Origin: Naganishia liquefaciens
Taxonomy: Eukaryota > Basidiomycota > Tremellomycetes > Filobasidiales > Filobasidiaceae
Reading direction: 5' to 3'
Length of the DNA: 64,000 nt
Assembly: GCA_013423385.1 (NCBI GenBank)
Contig: BLZA01000011.1
Location: 557,174 to 621,173 of the forward strand
The translations under genes were made by a program, and so were the position numbers. Below the pieces are notes generated by a model. That model did no database searches. It worked only from the letters and a program-made list of their open reading frames with translations, and was not told the DNA's origin. Of this stretch, positions 22,763-34,352 are shown one piece after another (position 1 is the stretch's first letter; every line of letters starts with the position of its first letter).

Positions 22763-24427
22763 ATGCCATTGATATCGTCAACTATTAGGCCGTGTAAACC
22801 AAGGCTGACCCGTGCACAACGTCTAGGACTCAACAAGGCTAGAGCGCCTCCTTACAGCTCTTCGCTCTCCCTGTTCAACATGGCTTCCACCTCGACCGAT
22901 CTAGTACCTCGGAGCTTGAGAAAGCGAAAGACCATCCAGGCTCGTGCCGGCCCGTCAAAGATCTCCAAACCCGCCGTCCCCACCATATCGCCTTGCTTCC
23001 CAACACCTTCACAGCAAAACTCATGCTCCGATTTTGACCAGGAGCAACTCGTCTCCCTCGTCACCTGCGCCATCACTGAATGCTCGATATCTCAAGACTT
23101 CAAGATTCGCATTCGGACGCCTCAAGGCTGTGAGCCGATCACCTTCTTGTCCGTCTTTAGTAGCTTACCGTGATCCTGCAGTCACCGAGGTTGGCTCCCT
23201 GCAGCAGCAGCAGCTATATACCAGAAACCGCCTTCCACCTGCATCCATCGCCATGGCCCTTTCAAAGGTCCCCGAATTATACAAAGTTCGGCTCGCAAGG
23301 GTGCGGACCGTAACGCACCGGTCCGCAGACTGGCGAGCGATACGCCACGCGGCGGATGAAGCGCAAGGAGGAGGCTACGAGTTTCAATTGCTTGACGGTC
23401 AGCAGCGGGCGAGGAGAAATGAAGAGCAGCTCGCGGCCAGCGCCGTCGTTCTGGTAGGTATTTCGGCCAGTTCACATGTCGCATGCTGAACGATCGAATT
23501 TTTTGTCAGGAAAGTGTTCCCACACGCTACGCGTACGGCACGGAGGGAATCGTAAATCTACTCGCCGGAATCGATCGCGGTTTGGTAAACCCCCGCTCGC
23601 TCCTTGGAATCGGCCGCATCTCGGCGACCACTTCCGATACGGGACATGCAGATCCTCATCCCATGCGACACGTCGTCGTCGTGTTCGATTCGGAAGAGAC
23701 AGCAAGGTCTCTGCTGACAACGATGTCCAGGGGCACGTCAACAATGGGAAAAGACTCGACATCAGCAGAGAAATACCTGATTCAGCGTGGCTGCAAAGCG
23801 AGAAGCATGTGAGTCGAAGGTACCAACCCAACTTCGCCGCTCACAGCTGCTCCAGCCACGATTTGCAAATTCTTCGAACCGAGTATCTTGAGCACCAAAA
23901 TAACGCTCGCCGAGCTCTGGATTGTGCACAGGAAAGCCAGACTCCAGCTCCTCCGGATACATGTTCGATCACCATTGCCACGGAACCGCAAGAGCCAGTG
24001 AATGCGCCCTATCCGCTCGAGTGTCTCATCTATTTACAAAACCTCCCGGACAATACCAACAAGACGGAAATAAAAGCCAAGTTGGATGTATTTCTTGACG
24101 GAGGCAAGGTCGACTATGTCGATTGGAAAAAGGGTCAGATATCTGTATGTAAATTCTGCTCAGCTCAAGCTCGACCGCTTACCGCCCTCTCAGGCTCACG
24201 TCCGAGTTGTGCAACCCGCCCACGCAAGGAAGATCATCGAAGGTCTGAGCAACGAACCCGGCGAGGCGTCAATGAAGGCCGAATTGCTCAAGGGCGGCCG
24301 GGAAGAAATGTACTGGATGAAGCTTCCCGACAAGGCAAGTACCTGGACGGCGGGTTGCCTGCGCTGTACGCTAATTCGAGTCACCTTCTATCAGATCCGC
24401 ATAGCTGCTCTTCAGGCCCATGCTTGA
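22763..24427 (+). CDS. La-related protein with C-terminal xRRM, LARP7/Pof8-like
   Basis: Predicted RNA-binding protein of the LARP7 family, whose fungal member Pof8 loads onto telomerase RNA and whose animal member binds 7SK RNA. A degenerate La motif is read from SDFDQEQLVSLVTCAITECS through FKIRIRTPQG, joined by a 53-nt intron to FTEVGSLQQQ... and PPASIAMALSKVPELYKVR. A weak middle RRM follows (GRISATTS..., HVVVVFDSEETARSLLTTM). The C-terminal xRRM is clear: LIYLQNLPDNTNKTEIKAKL (RNP2), VDYVDWKKGQIS (the Y-x-D RNP3 signature), AHVRVVQPAHARKIIEGLS, LLKGGREEMYWMKLPDK and KIRIAALQAHA-stop; these last two blocks match the human LARP7 layout of E-x-x-YW-x-K and a terminal KIR helix. The final intron is GC-AG. 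The start is uncertain: ATG at 22763 or at 22880 (MASTSTDLVPRSLRKRKT). Confidence 0.78.
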
Positions 24428-24957
24428 TGTAGACAGTCTTTGGCCAGACAGCATGGTTGTAACGCCCTTCCTCCCAGACCATACCATCATAGACTGTTTC
24501 TCCCACGCTCGTCACGAACAAAGCCTCTCGCGTTTCAGAAATTGAATTAGCGCGCCCGCTCGATTGCAACCCCTATCCCTTCATTATGGCTCAACCACCA
24601 AATCAAACCATGCTGCTGCGTTGAAGCGACACTGAGCCGCGATAGTGACCTCGATCTTATGACAGTGGCTCTCGACCCTTCATCGGATCGCCGCCGAAAG
24701 TGCATCGACACAAGCGGAAGGGTAGAGCGGAGTACAACGCGATGTGCAATGCAAGAGTGAGTCGGCAGGTATTCATTGCCGAGCGCTTCGTCAACTTCCC
24801 CTCGCCATAGAAAGCAATTCCCAGGCGATTCAACTCGACATACATTCCTCAACCCATCCAGCCACCCACGGTCTCGAGCGATGTAGCAGCAAATCAGCCC
24901 GGACGCCTTCAGACAACCGCATGGTCGATAGGAGTAACTGACCGTCAAGTCGCTGTG
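24428..24957. other. Intergenic region after the LARP7-like gene
   Basis: About 530 bp between two plus-strand genes. It contains the 3' UTR of one and promoter of the next. Minus-strand open frames here look like chance. Confidence 0.45.
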
Positions 24958-27583
24958 ATGACGGGTCAGCAGGGGCAGGGCAAACAAGCGGAAAGTGTTC
25001 AACCTTCTCAGGTAAGCCTCTTCATGTCAGCTCACGCTGTCTCGCCAGTGATTCCTCAAGGCACTTCCGCATAGAAGGACGATTCGCGTGCGACACTCAA
25101 ATCGATTGTCTTCGATCGATCGCAACCATCACAGAATGAATCTCACCCGCAGAATCAGCAATCACGCCTAGTGGGAGCGACGTCCTCGCTGCCGCCAAGC
25201 CCGTTCGCAACCCTTGTTCCGCAGGAGGTGGTGCAATACTTTGCACACGCTCGCACTGCTCAGAAGGATCGATCATGCAAGAGGGTCAGGCAAGAACAGG
25301 ATATTGATGGACGCAAAAGGCAGAAGACTGGTAGACAGCTTCCCTCCAGGATAGATCTCAGCAGCGTGAAGCGAAGCCAGAGTAAGACGACTTCCGATGG
25401 TCAGATCAGCAAGCTAAGGACACTTTTTCTGATACAGGACCTGAGAAGGGTATTGAGCCACTCTCTGTCAAGACTCCGTCGCGCCCGAAATTGCATCTGG
25501 TTCCCAATCTCAATCTTGCTTTCGCGTCCGAGCACCCACCCGACATCCAGCACCAGCGTCATCGGAGAGCTACAAGTGCGCGTTGGCATCAAAGCATCGA
25601 TGTTGCTTTGATAGAGTCAGCACGAATATCTCGCGTGACCAAGATTGGCACTCGCTGCCGTGTCACCGGCAGGGAAATGAAGATCTCGGGTGGCCGCCAA
25701 TTCACTCCGATCTCTGCCGCAACTGGTCGCAATGTGGGAATTATTTTTTCATCCCTATCGAATAGAAAGGACACCGAGCTCGCTCTTATCGGTTCCAATA
25801 CTTCTCCGACAGCTTACAGGCCGCTTCACATGGTTCCTCAGTCTTCTGAGAGGAAAAGTTCTCGACCCCGAAATCCCAAGCAAGCAGCTGATCGGCACCA
25901 AGGGCCAGAGATCACATATTTGCCACAGAGCATGCTTTCCTTGACAGGCAACAACAGCAAGATGGTCGTGCGTCCAAGCCGAGAGGAAGGCCACAAGCCG
26001 GATAGCACGACCCTAGCTTTCCGCTCACGAGCTCAACAAAGCCCGGTAGTACCTTGTGTTGCCGAATCTCGAATGGGCACAAAGTCGGGATCGGCCCAAA
26101 TTTTGATGAATTCTGAGCTCAAGTTTGCGGAACGAGCGATGCAGCATGGCATCGTAGCCGCTGGTGCCCCAGAGGTGGACTTGATGCAGCGCGAAAGACA
26201 ACATTCTAAGACAAACGCCGCCTCCTATTCAGAAGACCATAACGGACGGCGAATCGGAGCATCAATCCAGCGACAAGAGCGAATAACCTTGTCCACTTTC
26301 CTTGCAAAGGACATTGAGCCTAGAAGCGGCGTCCATCGTTACAATAGAGCAGATGAGGTCCACGCCCTGGACACGGTCAAAGTTCCCATTGGAGGTAATC
26401 AATCGACTTCTCACATCAGAGCTAGCAATGATGGTCTTCCCTCACGATCGACTTCTGAATCCGACGGAGCTACTGCCGACGCCCTGCTGCGGCTAAAGAA
26501 GCCCAAATTTCGTCCGTCGACAGCAGCATTGGAGCACCCTCACATGCTTCTGGGTCTCTTAGAGCCTTCAGGTGAGCAATGGACCACACACTGCTGCGAT
26601 ATTCGGACTGGCTGAGATTCCCTGTATCATCTTCTGGTAGGAAAGCAATCCCAGACTCAACAACTTTTGCCCATTCGTCGTGCCAAGCCGAAGCGTATGG
26701 GGGTACACTCGAGTAATGGATTCCATACCGCCTTCTCAGAGTTTGCTACCCGTGTTCAGGGCGAGGGGTCAATTCTTCCCAAGACGAACAGCCAATTGGG
26801 AGGCGATTCAACGATGCGAGGTCGTCGGGACGATAGCAATGTGGGTAGGAGTGGAAAAAACAGCTCGCCATCTCTTTCGCCGCCCGTGGTGATCAGCAGG
26901 TTCGGGCTGTCTCCTGTCAAGATCCCTCCGCGAACGCAACTTCCTGCAAATCCAATAGCAACATTTGCCAAATCCGTAGGCCAGAAGCGCATGTTACTGC
27001 CGTTCCCAACGATGCAGCAGAGCCCATCAAAGTCCGAGGCTCCACCACTCAGCGAGAAATTCTCAAGACTGACATCAGCACTGACCACTGAGGCCACGAC
27101 GCGTCGCAGTCCGCTTTTGAGCAACGCGCAATCGTCTACTCCAACAAGGGAATTGCCCATATCGGTCCATTTGCCTGTCTCAAACGCGCCTGTTTCTTCA
27201 CCAACACGTAAGCCACACCGATGAATGAGTCTATCGGACACACGTTCTGATCTGGGAAACCTTTTTTGACTTCACTTATGGTCTTCTGTGCCGAGCCAGC
27301 GGCTATGAGTGTCCCTGGAACAACTTTGCCAAACATCCAGATCCAGACTTCCGTAACGCACGGCAAATCTCAACACCTCCAACGTGATCCGCATCGGGAA
27401 TCCTTGGCTGTCAAACAGCAGGCACTGTTTGTCGGGAAAAGAATGGTTCAACGAGCTCGAACCATTGATTTATCGAGAACTTCGACCGGCTTTTCTTCAC
27501 CGCTCAAATTCATCCATTCTTCACTGCAAAGCCCTCCCAGAGCCCTCATAGACCCAACCGTTCCGGTATTGCAGCATTCCTAA
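24958..27583 (+). CDS. Unrecognised Ser/Pro/Arg-rich protein
   Basis: I do not recognise this gene. The reading is consistent across five exons: MTGQQGQGKQAESVQPSQ, a second exon from KDDSRATLKSIVFDRSQ with FATLVPQEVVQYFAHARTAQ and a basic stretch KRQKTGRQLPSR, a long third exon starting RPEKGIEPLSVKTPSRP, then exons with KQSQTQQLLPIRRAKPKRMG and PAMSVPGTTLPNIQ. Introns are about 62, 51, 70 and 85 nt and all keep frame. The protein is about 750 residues, low in hydrophobic segments, rich in Ser-Pro and Thr-Pro pairs (SPVKIPPR, SSTPTRE, SSPTPAMS) that could be CDK/MAPK sites, with several basic clusters; it looks largely disordered and nuclear. It follows the LARP7-like gene on the same strand. 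No function is proposed. Confidence 0.65.
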
Positions 27584-27853
27584 TCTTTATGGGCGCAGAT
27601 CGTCGAAGCAGAGGCCGGTCTCGCATCTCCGAGGATACATAGAAATGGTATATGATGACAAGCCGCCAGCGCAATAGCGGCTATGTGAGCGAATAGAAAC
27701 GGCATCTAAAGAATCAAATGATATGACAGCAATACAGTTGATGGCGGGAAGCGCACACGCCTCGAAATAATTGCACCCAATCGACTGATCTTGCAGCGAG
27801 TATCGTGTAATACTTTCTCCCACTAGTGGCTTCGCCAGTAATTCCTCTTAACT

Positions 27854-28815
27854 CTAGAAGATAGCAAGTGCCCCGAAGCCGATAGCACCGACAGACAGTA
27901 CCCACGCAGCAATCGTTGCACCGAGGTTGTCATCTCGAGCGATAGCGCCACTAGAGAGGTTGGCGTAGGCGGAAGAAGCACCCGCGTTGACGCTGGACAG
28001 GTATTCCGAGTAGTCCTGGATAGTTCCAGAAGGAGCGGGCGTAGCGGATGAGATGGTAGTGAATGTCTAAGACGAGTTGTGGACGTCAGTAAAAAGTTAA
28101 ATTCTCCGTTGACTAACCGGCTCACCGGTGAGAAATAGGTTGAGTACTCGACGCCATCGGTCTAGAGGAACAAAGACTTTGATGTCAACGCGGGTGTCGA
28201 ACGGAAAAAGCAGAAGGATACGTACAGTGTACCAGTACCATGACGTAGAAGTGGAAGTATCAGACGTGGTTGGTTGTCCAACAACGGCCCTGAAAAACAG
28301 CAAAGGCTGTGATCAATCTCTAGTCCTCAGCGATAAGACACAAGTATGACCTACGGCTGAGTGGTGGTAGGTCGACGCGGAGTGGTGGTAGTGGTCGTGG
28401 GAATCGCTACGGACGTGGTAGTGGGGATCGCTACGGACGTGGTGGTGGGAATTCCTGGGACCAGCGGCGTAGTGGTGGAAGATCGCACTGCTGTCGTAGC
28501 GACTCGGGTTCCAGTAGCTGCTACAGTTGAGCTTTGTGGCGCAAGAGCGGTTGGAGAGGGCATCCAGCAAAAATGAGGCGAGATGAAGGATTTCGTCAGA
28601 AACCCATGTCATAACGCGTCGCAACTGAATGCAGGCCCGTTCACGCAAAAAACTTACAGGGTTTGAATAATGACTGTGGCGCCCAAGGCATTGGTCGACT
28701 GACTGACGACAACGGTGTCGCCGTCGATCCACGGAAGAGTTGTGGTGTAGAGCTGGGCAAGAGCAGCGGAGCTGAAGGCCAGTAGCCATGCCGCGAGCGA
28801 GAACACGGAAATCAT
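27854..28815 (-). CDS. GPI-anchored Ser/Thr-rich cell-surface protein
   Basis: Starts with a signal peptide (MISVFSLAAWLLAFSSAALA, cleavage expected before QLYTTT), continues with LPWIDGDTVVVSQSTNALGA, then a Thr/Pro/Ser-rich region with the direct repeat SVAIPTTTSVAIPTTTTTTP that should be heavily O-mannosylated, then TSTSWYWYT, DGVEYSTYFSPTF and a C-terminal block ending NLGATIAAWVLSVGAIGFGA-LAIF-stop. The final hydrophobic segment after small residues (NLSSGAIARDD) is the expected GPI-attachment signal. Four exons. The function is not evident; such small mannoproteins usually reside in the wall or plasma membrane. Confidence 0.75.
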
Positions 28816-29458
28816 TGCTGACCGGTTGAGTAGGCCACTGGGTGAGGACGGGCGGTGTGTGAGTGGATCTTGTAGGAAGAGGACGCGCGGGTGTGTATTG
28901 TCGACGAGGATGGCAACGCAAGAGGCAAAGTTGATGACACGGACTCAAAGGGATGGATCGCCTTGCATAGACGCGCGACATTGCGATTTTGCTAAATGGC
29001 AGTGCTGCGCAGGGTTTCACCCAACGTGACGTTCCCCGGCTTGGCTTGCCTCCGGGTGCGCCCAAAGTTCTGTTGTTTGTATCGCCGAGCTCGACAATCA
29101 ATCGCGATGAGCTTGGATGGTGGTGGTGACTTGCAATCCATCGCAAGGCTTGGAGATGTCTACAGAATAGAGAATTTCAAGGCTCGGGGCGGGTGAAAGG
29201 CAAACATGTGGCTGTCGACGCCTGATGCATGTCTAGCTGGTCAGCTGGCTGGCTGAATGATCCCAGCTATCTGCCTGGAGCTCATCGGTTTTCGAAGGGT
29301 TTAGCTGTACAGGAGGAGCCATGATGTAGAACGATTACATGCATATGCCTCATATTGATGGCATTCGCCACATATACAACCGAATAGGAGAGCAGCCGCT
29401 TCCTCGATCTTGAGTACGCCCAGGGTACCATCCCCATCTGCAATATTGATCCAATAGC
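28816..29458. promoter_or_regulatory. Promoter of the GPI protein gene and LST8 3' region
   Basis: About 640 bp between two minus-strand genes. No gene or repeat seen. Confidence 0.45.
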
Positions 29459-30929
29459 TCATGTCAGGTTGATGTCATTCAGCGCGCAGCAGACGACAGC
29501 TCTGCAGAAAAGAGATCAACTGGTGGCCCGCATCGCTAGTGGATGATACGCACCTATGATGCCCGCTATACTGCCTGACAGTTTCTCCTGAATTTAGATC
29601 CCATAATCTAGCGACGTGATCCGATGAGGCTATGGAAATCAAGACCAATTTCAAGTCAATGCAACCGTGGCGATCGTGCAAAACCTACCCGTTACAAGGT
29701 AAGCCGAATCAGCGCTGAAGGCCGCATCCCACACCCAACGCTGGTGTCCTTCAAGCGTCCGCTCTAGCTGGTATTCGTAGTTTTCTGTCGACCAGACCTT
29801 GACTGTCTTGTCGGCCGAACAGGTCGCAAGGTGCCTGGTGGACTGTCAGTCAATCTACAAGACCAAGGATTCGTCCGCCACTCACTTGGTATCTGGACTT
29901 AGTAGACATCTCGTCAGGTACTTGTTATGGGCGTTGAACATTGTTACAGGCTGAAGATCTACCAGATCGTTGCCCTGCTTGATCTTCCACACGTATACAT
30001 TACCCTACAATGGGCCGCGAAGCATGCCATGAGCCAAGCCGTGCATAGCGTAGTGCACGATAAAACCTACCTTGTTGTTACCGGCAACCAGAGTGCCCCC
30101 GTCCGATGCTATACTGACACTCCGTATCGGCACGTCTTCCGCTGGAACCTTGCGGCGCGCCAGATATCAGCATCACAGGTGAGCTTCTTACTGAAGAAGT
30201 ACTTACCAGTTCGTGTGTACAGCTATTTTCTCCCAAATCCCAAATTTTTACACTTCCGTTCTGGTCACACGATATCAGTTCCCCTTGATTTGGATGGACA
30301 ACAACGTCGTTGACGGGCGATCCATGGTAGTAGTCCCGCTGGATTCCGGAAGTACTAGAGGTACAGAAGCGGAACGGACGTCAACCACTGGTTCTCAGCC
30401 ACCGCTCGTTGATCACGCACCGAGTATCCCAGATTTTGATCGTTCCGTCTTCGCTCCCGGTTGCAAGCCACTTTCCTTCACAGTGGAACGCCACGGCCGT
30501 TACATTTCCTTGATGGGATTCCAGGGTGGCTACCTGTTTCCTCTTGTCAGGTCGCGTCTCCAAACGACATGGAGAGACGCCTCACAGGGTTATTACTCGC
30601 TCTGTCATTGATATCGTACAGGCGGACTGCGTTATACCCCGCAGCCGCGAGGATCCGTTTATCAGGCGATATTGATAGCCGATTGACTTGTTTCTGTGCA
30701 TCCACAAGAGCGGCAAATGAGCATGTCAATGCAGAGACCGGCCTCTTCCGAAACTCACCCAATGCGGCTGTTGGTTGATCGTCCTCCCACATATTCCGCT
30801 CCAGGCTTCCCAGAACCGGATTGTGTGGTCGTCTAACGAATGAAAAGCAAACTCAATATCGGATCACTGCGATTCTCAGGGGCGGGAATCGCGAAACCTA
30901 CATCCGGCGGTCACCAAGATGACACTCAT
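29459..30929 (-). CDS. LST8: TOR complex subunit Lst8 (WD40)
   Basis: Seven-bladed WD40 subunit shared by TORC1 and TORC2, bound to the kinase domain of Tor. The N-terminus is diagnostic: MSVILVTAG, spliced to [19 protein letters not shown], then [20 protein letters not shown] and [15 protein letters not shown]. Further blades show [20 protein letters not shown] with [20 protein letters not shown]-type sequence near 30080, and at the end [20 protein letters not shown] followed by [16 protein letters not shown]-stop. The usual length (about 310 residues) is consistent. Around eight introns. The start codon lies 527 bp from that of the divergent SLM1-like gene, whose product is a TORC2 substrate. 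Confidence 0.92.
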
Positions 30930-31456
30930 GTCCTGCTGAACCTGGTGATTCTGCTGAATGTCTGGCGGCATCTGTGCCGTGTGGGGCTGAGCCATTCTGC
31001 GTGGTGTGCCCTGCACTGGGCTTTGCGTGCGAGCGCTCAACGTCCAGCGATGCCTCGACCAGAGACTTGTTGGATTCGAAACCCGACGTGAACTGCACCC
31101 TGTGCGCATGGTCCACCCAACGACGGCTCGGGATGATGATGAATCGGCGTTCGGCGGCCGGCCAGAAAGTAAACATGGACAAGGACATTTCGATTCGATC
31201 TCCGGCTGTTTCCCTTGCTGTGACGTAACGCCGCGAGACCCACACCAAAAGGGGAATCCTGGCCGTTTTGCTCGGGGCGCTCCACTCGATTTGCACCCGG
31301 CATGTCCAGATTCGGCCAGCGCGCGCGAGATGACGTCGACGGTCAGCCTCCCGCATGCACCGCCCTCTTGGCCATATATCATCACGTCAGTAGCGCCAGT
31401 CCGTGCGGAAATCCGTCGCTTGCTTTCCCATATCAACTATCTCTACCACCTTAGCA
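30930..31456. promoter_or_regulatory. Bidirectional promoter LST8 / SLM1
   Basis: A 527-bp stretch between the divergent start codons of two TOR pathway genes. Open frames on both strands overlap it completely but show no family features. Confidence 0.6.
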
Positions 31457-33685
31457 ATGTCACACTACGGCGGCAACAACGATGATGCCATGTCGCGCAC
31501 GACCTCCGTGTCGAGGCGCCAGGGTTCCACCATGTCGAGGAACCAGTCCTTGGTGGGTAGCCTTGATGACACCAGCCATACAAACACTGATCCAGTTTCG
31601 CATGATAGATCAAGAAGAACACCGCTCCTCACGAGCTCAAGCCCTCGGACATCCTGATTGACCGTTTCACCGCATGGAAGCAGATTGTCAAGATGCTCAT
31701 CTGTGAGAGACGTGAAAGATACCGCACAACGAATCTCGGCTGATGCGGACACTGCTTTACAGCCTACTTTGAGGGAGTTGCTGACATTGAAGCCAACACT
31801 TCCAAGGAATTGACCAAACTGGGCGCGGTCATTCAGGTTCCCTTCCGAGCTGGCAACCAGTTCCTCGGCGAAGGTGGCATGCAGGTCAGTTGTTTTCTTC
31901 AATGATCTCGCAGCGCAAACTGAAAGTCGGTTCTTCCAGGATGTCTTCTACACCATCCGTGACAAGACTCGAGTCATCGCCGACTCCCACGCCAACCTCT
32001 CGCGAACCATCGACTCTTCGATCGTCCAGCATTTGCAGAAGCTCCGAACTGAAATCAAGGCCCACTTGAAGAACGTTCAGAACGACACTGGAAAGCTTGC
32101 CGCTTCTGTCGCCAAGGAGCGAGAACTCTCCACCAAGGCCATTGCCGATTTGGCCAGGGCTATCGGTGCCGTCACCAACACCCCCATGAGCGTTACGAGC
32201 AAGGAAGACCCCTTTGCTGTCAACTTGGCCGTCAACAGGCAGTTGCAAAAGCAGGTAGGCATATTTGGGACAAGTTTTGATTGTCTGCATGACTGACCAA
32301 CACCTCATCAGGTCAACGAAGAGAACGCCTTGCAAAAGTCCATCATCATCATGCAGCAGAACTCTGCTCATTTCGAAGAAGGCATTGTCCGATCGATCCA
32401 GTCCGCTTGGCAGACCTTTGATGAATGGCAGTCGCGAATGTCCACCAGCGTCCAGGAGACCTGGCGAACTTTGGGTGTCAACATGGCTCAGCTCATGCCC
32501 GACCGCGAATGGGTCGCCTTTGCCGCTCGATCCGACCACCTGCTCGACCCTGAGACTCCCTTGAGGAACCCGGACTTGATCGACTACCCCGGCAAGAACG
32601 ACCCTTCGGTTCAGCCCGTTCATGTCGGTCTCTTGGAGCGAAAGAAGCGATTCACCAAGAGTTACAAGGAAGGCTACTACGTCTTGACTCCTTCCGGATA
32701 CTTGCACGAATACGCCTCTTCCGACCCGTCTCACGCCACCCACCCCATCTGGTCTCTGTTCTTGCCTGCCTGCACCCTCGGCCCGCCTTCCTCGCCCAAC
32801 ACTTCGCAGTCTCACAAGTTCCACATTGAGGGACGAAAGGACGGAACTTCGGCGTACGGACGAACACCCGGATCTTCCAGCGGTGGATTGCTTGGCAAGA
32901 TGGGCGGAAAGAGCGATACCGCTTATACATTCCGAGCCCGAAGCCACGAAGAGCTCATGGAATGGTGGAACGATCTCCGAATGCTCGTCGCTAGGTACTT
33001 GGTGGCCAGTGAACAAATGGAGCGCGATGGAGTTGTCGCTCAGGCCGTGCGAACTGTTGGGTATGTCTATCAGAGCCAGTATGTTTGGGCGTTATTGACG
33101 GTATTTGTCTGCATAGTTACCGATCGGAAGACGAGGAGGATGAGCTCGAGGAAGATGAGGATGACGATGGATCGTCGATCGAAGAGGAGGACGATGACGT
33201 GGCCGCTCACGGCCAGTCGAGCGAAGGCGTTCACCGCGATCATCAAGGCTCGGGCGTAGCTCTCGGTCCCGTTGCCGTTGGTGGCGAGTCTGGCGAGTCC
33301 GTGCCTGAGTACTCGCAGCCGTCCAAGGGATCGGGCGTTGAGATTGGGTCAAACGGCTATGCAGTGAGTACTGGTAGAGTCCGCTGCACCTTCATTGCTT
33401 GAGGCTAACGACTGTTCGCGCGCAGTTGGAGAAGAAGGACGACCGTGCGACGTCTAATGTACCCGCAAGCCACAATGACACCTCGTCCGCTGTCGGAACG
33501 AACACGAATATGAGCCGACGTGAGGAGAAGGCCCCGGCCAGGGAAGACAACGAGTCATCGGTTGCCGGTGAGTATCTGGACATTTCCTGTAGCACGGTCG
33601 ATCTGATGTCCTTTCAGCCGAGACAGCTGAATCCGAGTCCGCACACCCTAACGAGAACGAAGCCGAGTCTGAAGTCAAGGCATAA
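31457..33685 (+). CDS. SLM1: Slm1/Slm2-like BAR-PH protein, TORC2 effector
   Basis: PI(4,5)P2-binding adaptor that recruits and responds to TORC2 at eisosomes (known for yeast Slm1/Slm2). After a Ser/Arg leader (MSHYGGNNDDAMSRTTSVSR) the F-BAR-like region reads SDILIDRFTAWKQIVKMLI, AYFEGVADIEANTSKELTKL, FYTIRDKTRVIADSHANLSR, LQKLRTEIKAHLKNVQNDTG, QKSIIIMQQNSAHFEEGIVR and SIQSAWQTFDEWQSRM. The PH domain follows: HVGLLERKKRFTKSYKEGYY, VLTPSGYLHEYASSDPS, TLGPPSSPNTSQSHKFHIEG, TAYTFRARSHEELMEWWNDL. The C-terminal tail is strongly acidic (about 33120-33200 encodes EDEEDELEEDEDDD) and Ser-rich to EAESEVKA-stop. Six or so introns. Confidence 0.9.
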
Positions 33686-34352
33686 GCTGGAATTTCTGCA
33701 GTATGAAAGATCTGGGTTCGCGATGAATGGGTGTCGCGTTTGTAGTTGAGCCAGCATGGCAAATAGCAACATATAATTTGAAATGTGACAAGGCTATTCC
33801 GTTGACGATTGAGCGAAGCCGCTTCGAAAGTGTAATGCCCTAAGCGATCGTATGAAAACGTGGCGATGTCGCCACGCACAATGCCCAGAGGCACCGACCA
33901 ACCGGGGAAAGGGCGAGTACAGGTGCACAAGATCTTGTGATATTGATTGCACTGTCAAAGCTCGTGAACTCCAGATGAGCGCTGCATTCAGCAAACGTCG
34001 TCGTAAAGCTCGACGCGAATGTGCAATGACTGCATTAAAGCTCTTGAGAGCTCTGTATCTTTGTACGTATGCCACCGCTGCGGCTATAGTGGAAGACATT
34101 GATGATGCTCGTTCGACCTCTCCAACAAGCGCGCGCGCTTTCGAGCATTCTAATTCGCGCTTGCAGCTTGTCGCGTTAGATGGCAGACAAGCGAAACGCG
34201 TTATATAAAATCGAAAATACCGGGGCACAAAATGTGAGGCCATCGCGTTTCAGAGCTTGAGCAGATAAGCGCTTGACCCCTTGCGCTTCTGATTGGGCAC
34301 GCGAGCCCCTTTGGCCCGCGACCGAGTTCTTCAAAAGTGTGGCAAATCTACC
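33686..34352. other. Intergenic region SLM1-MOT1
   Basis: About 670 bp with no recognised gene; a plus-strand open frame at 33852-34208 has no family features. It must hold the MOT1 promoter. Confidence 0.45.

Noticed and set aside
28361-28576. Valine/glycine-rich plus-strand frame opposite the GPI protein gene
   Set aside because: It is the antisense shadow of the Thr-rich repeat of the GPI-anchored protein.
30876-31436. Long open frames on both strands between LST8 and SLM1
   Set aside because: They mirror each other across GC-rich promoter sequence and lack any family features.
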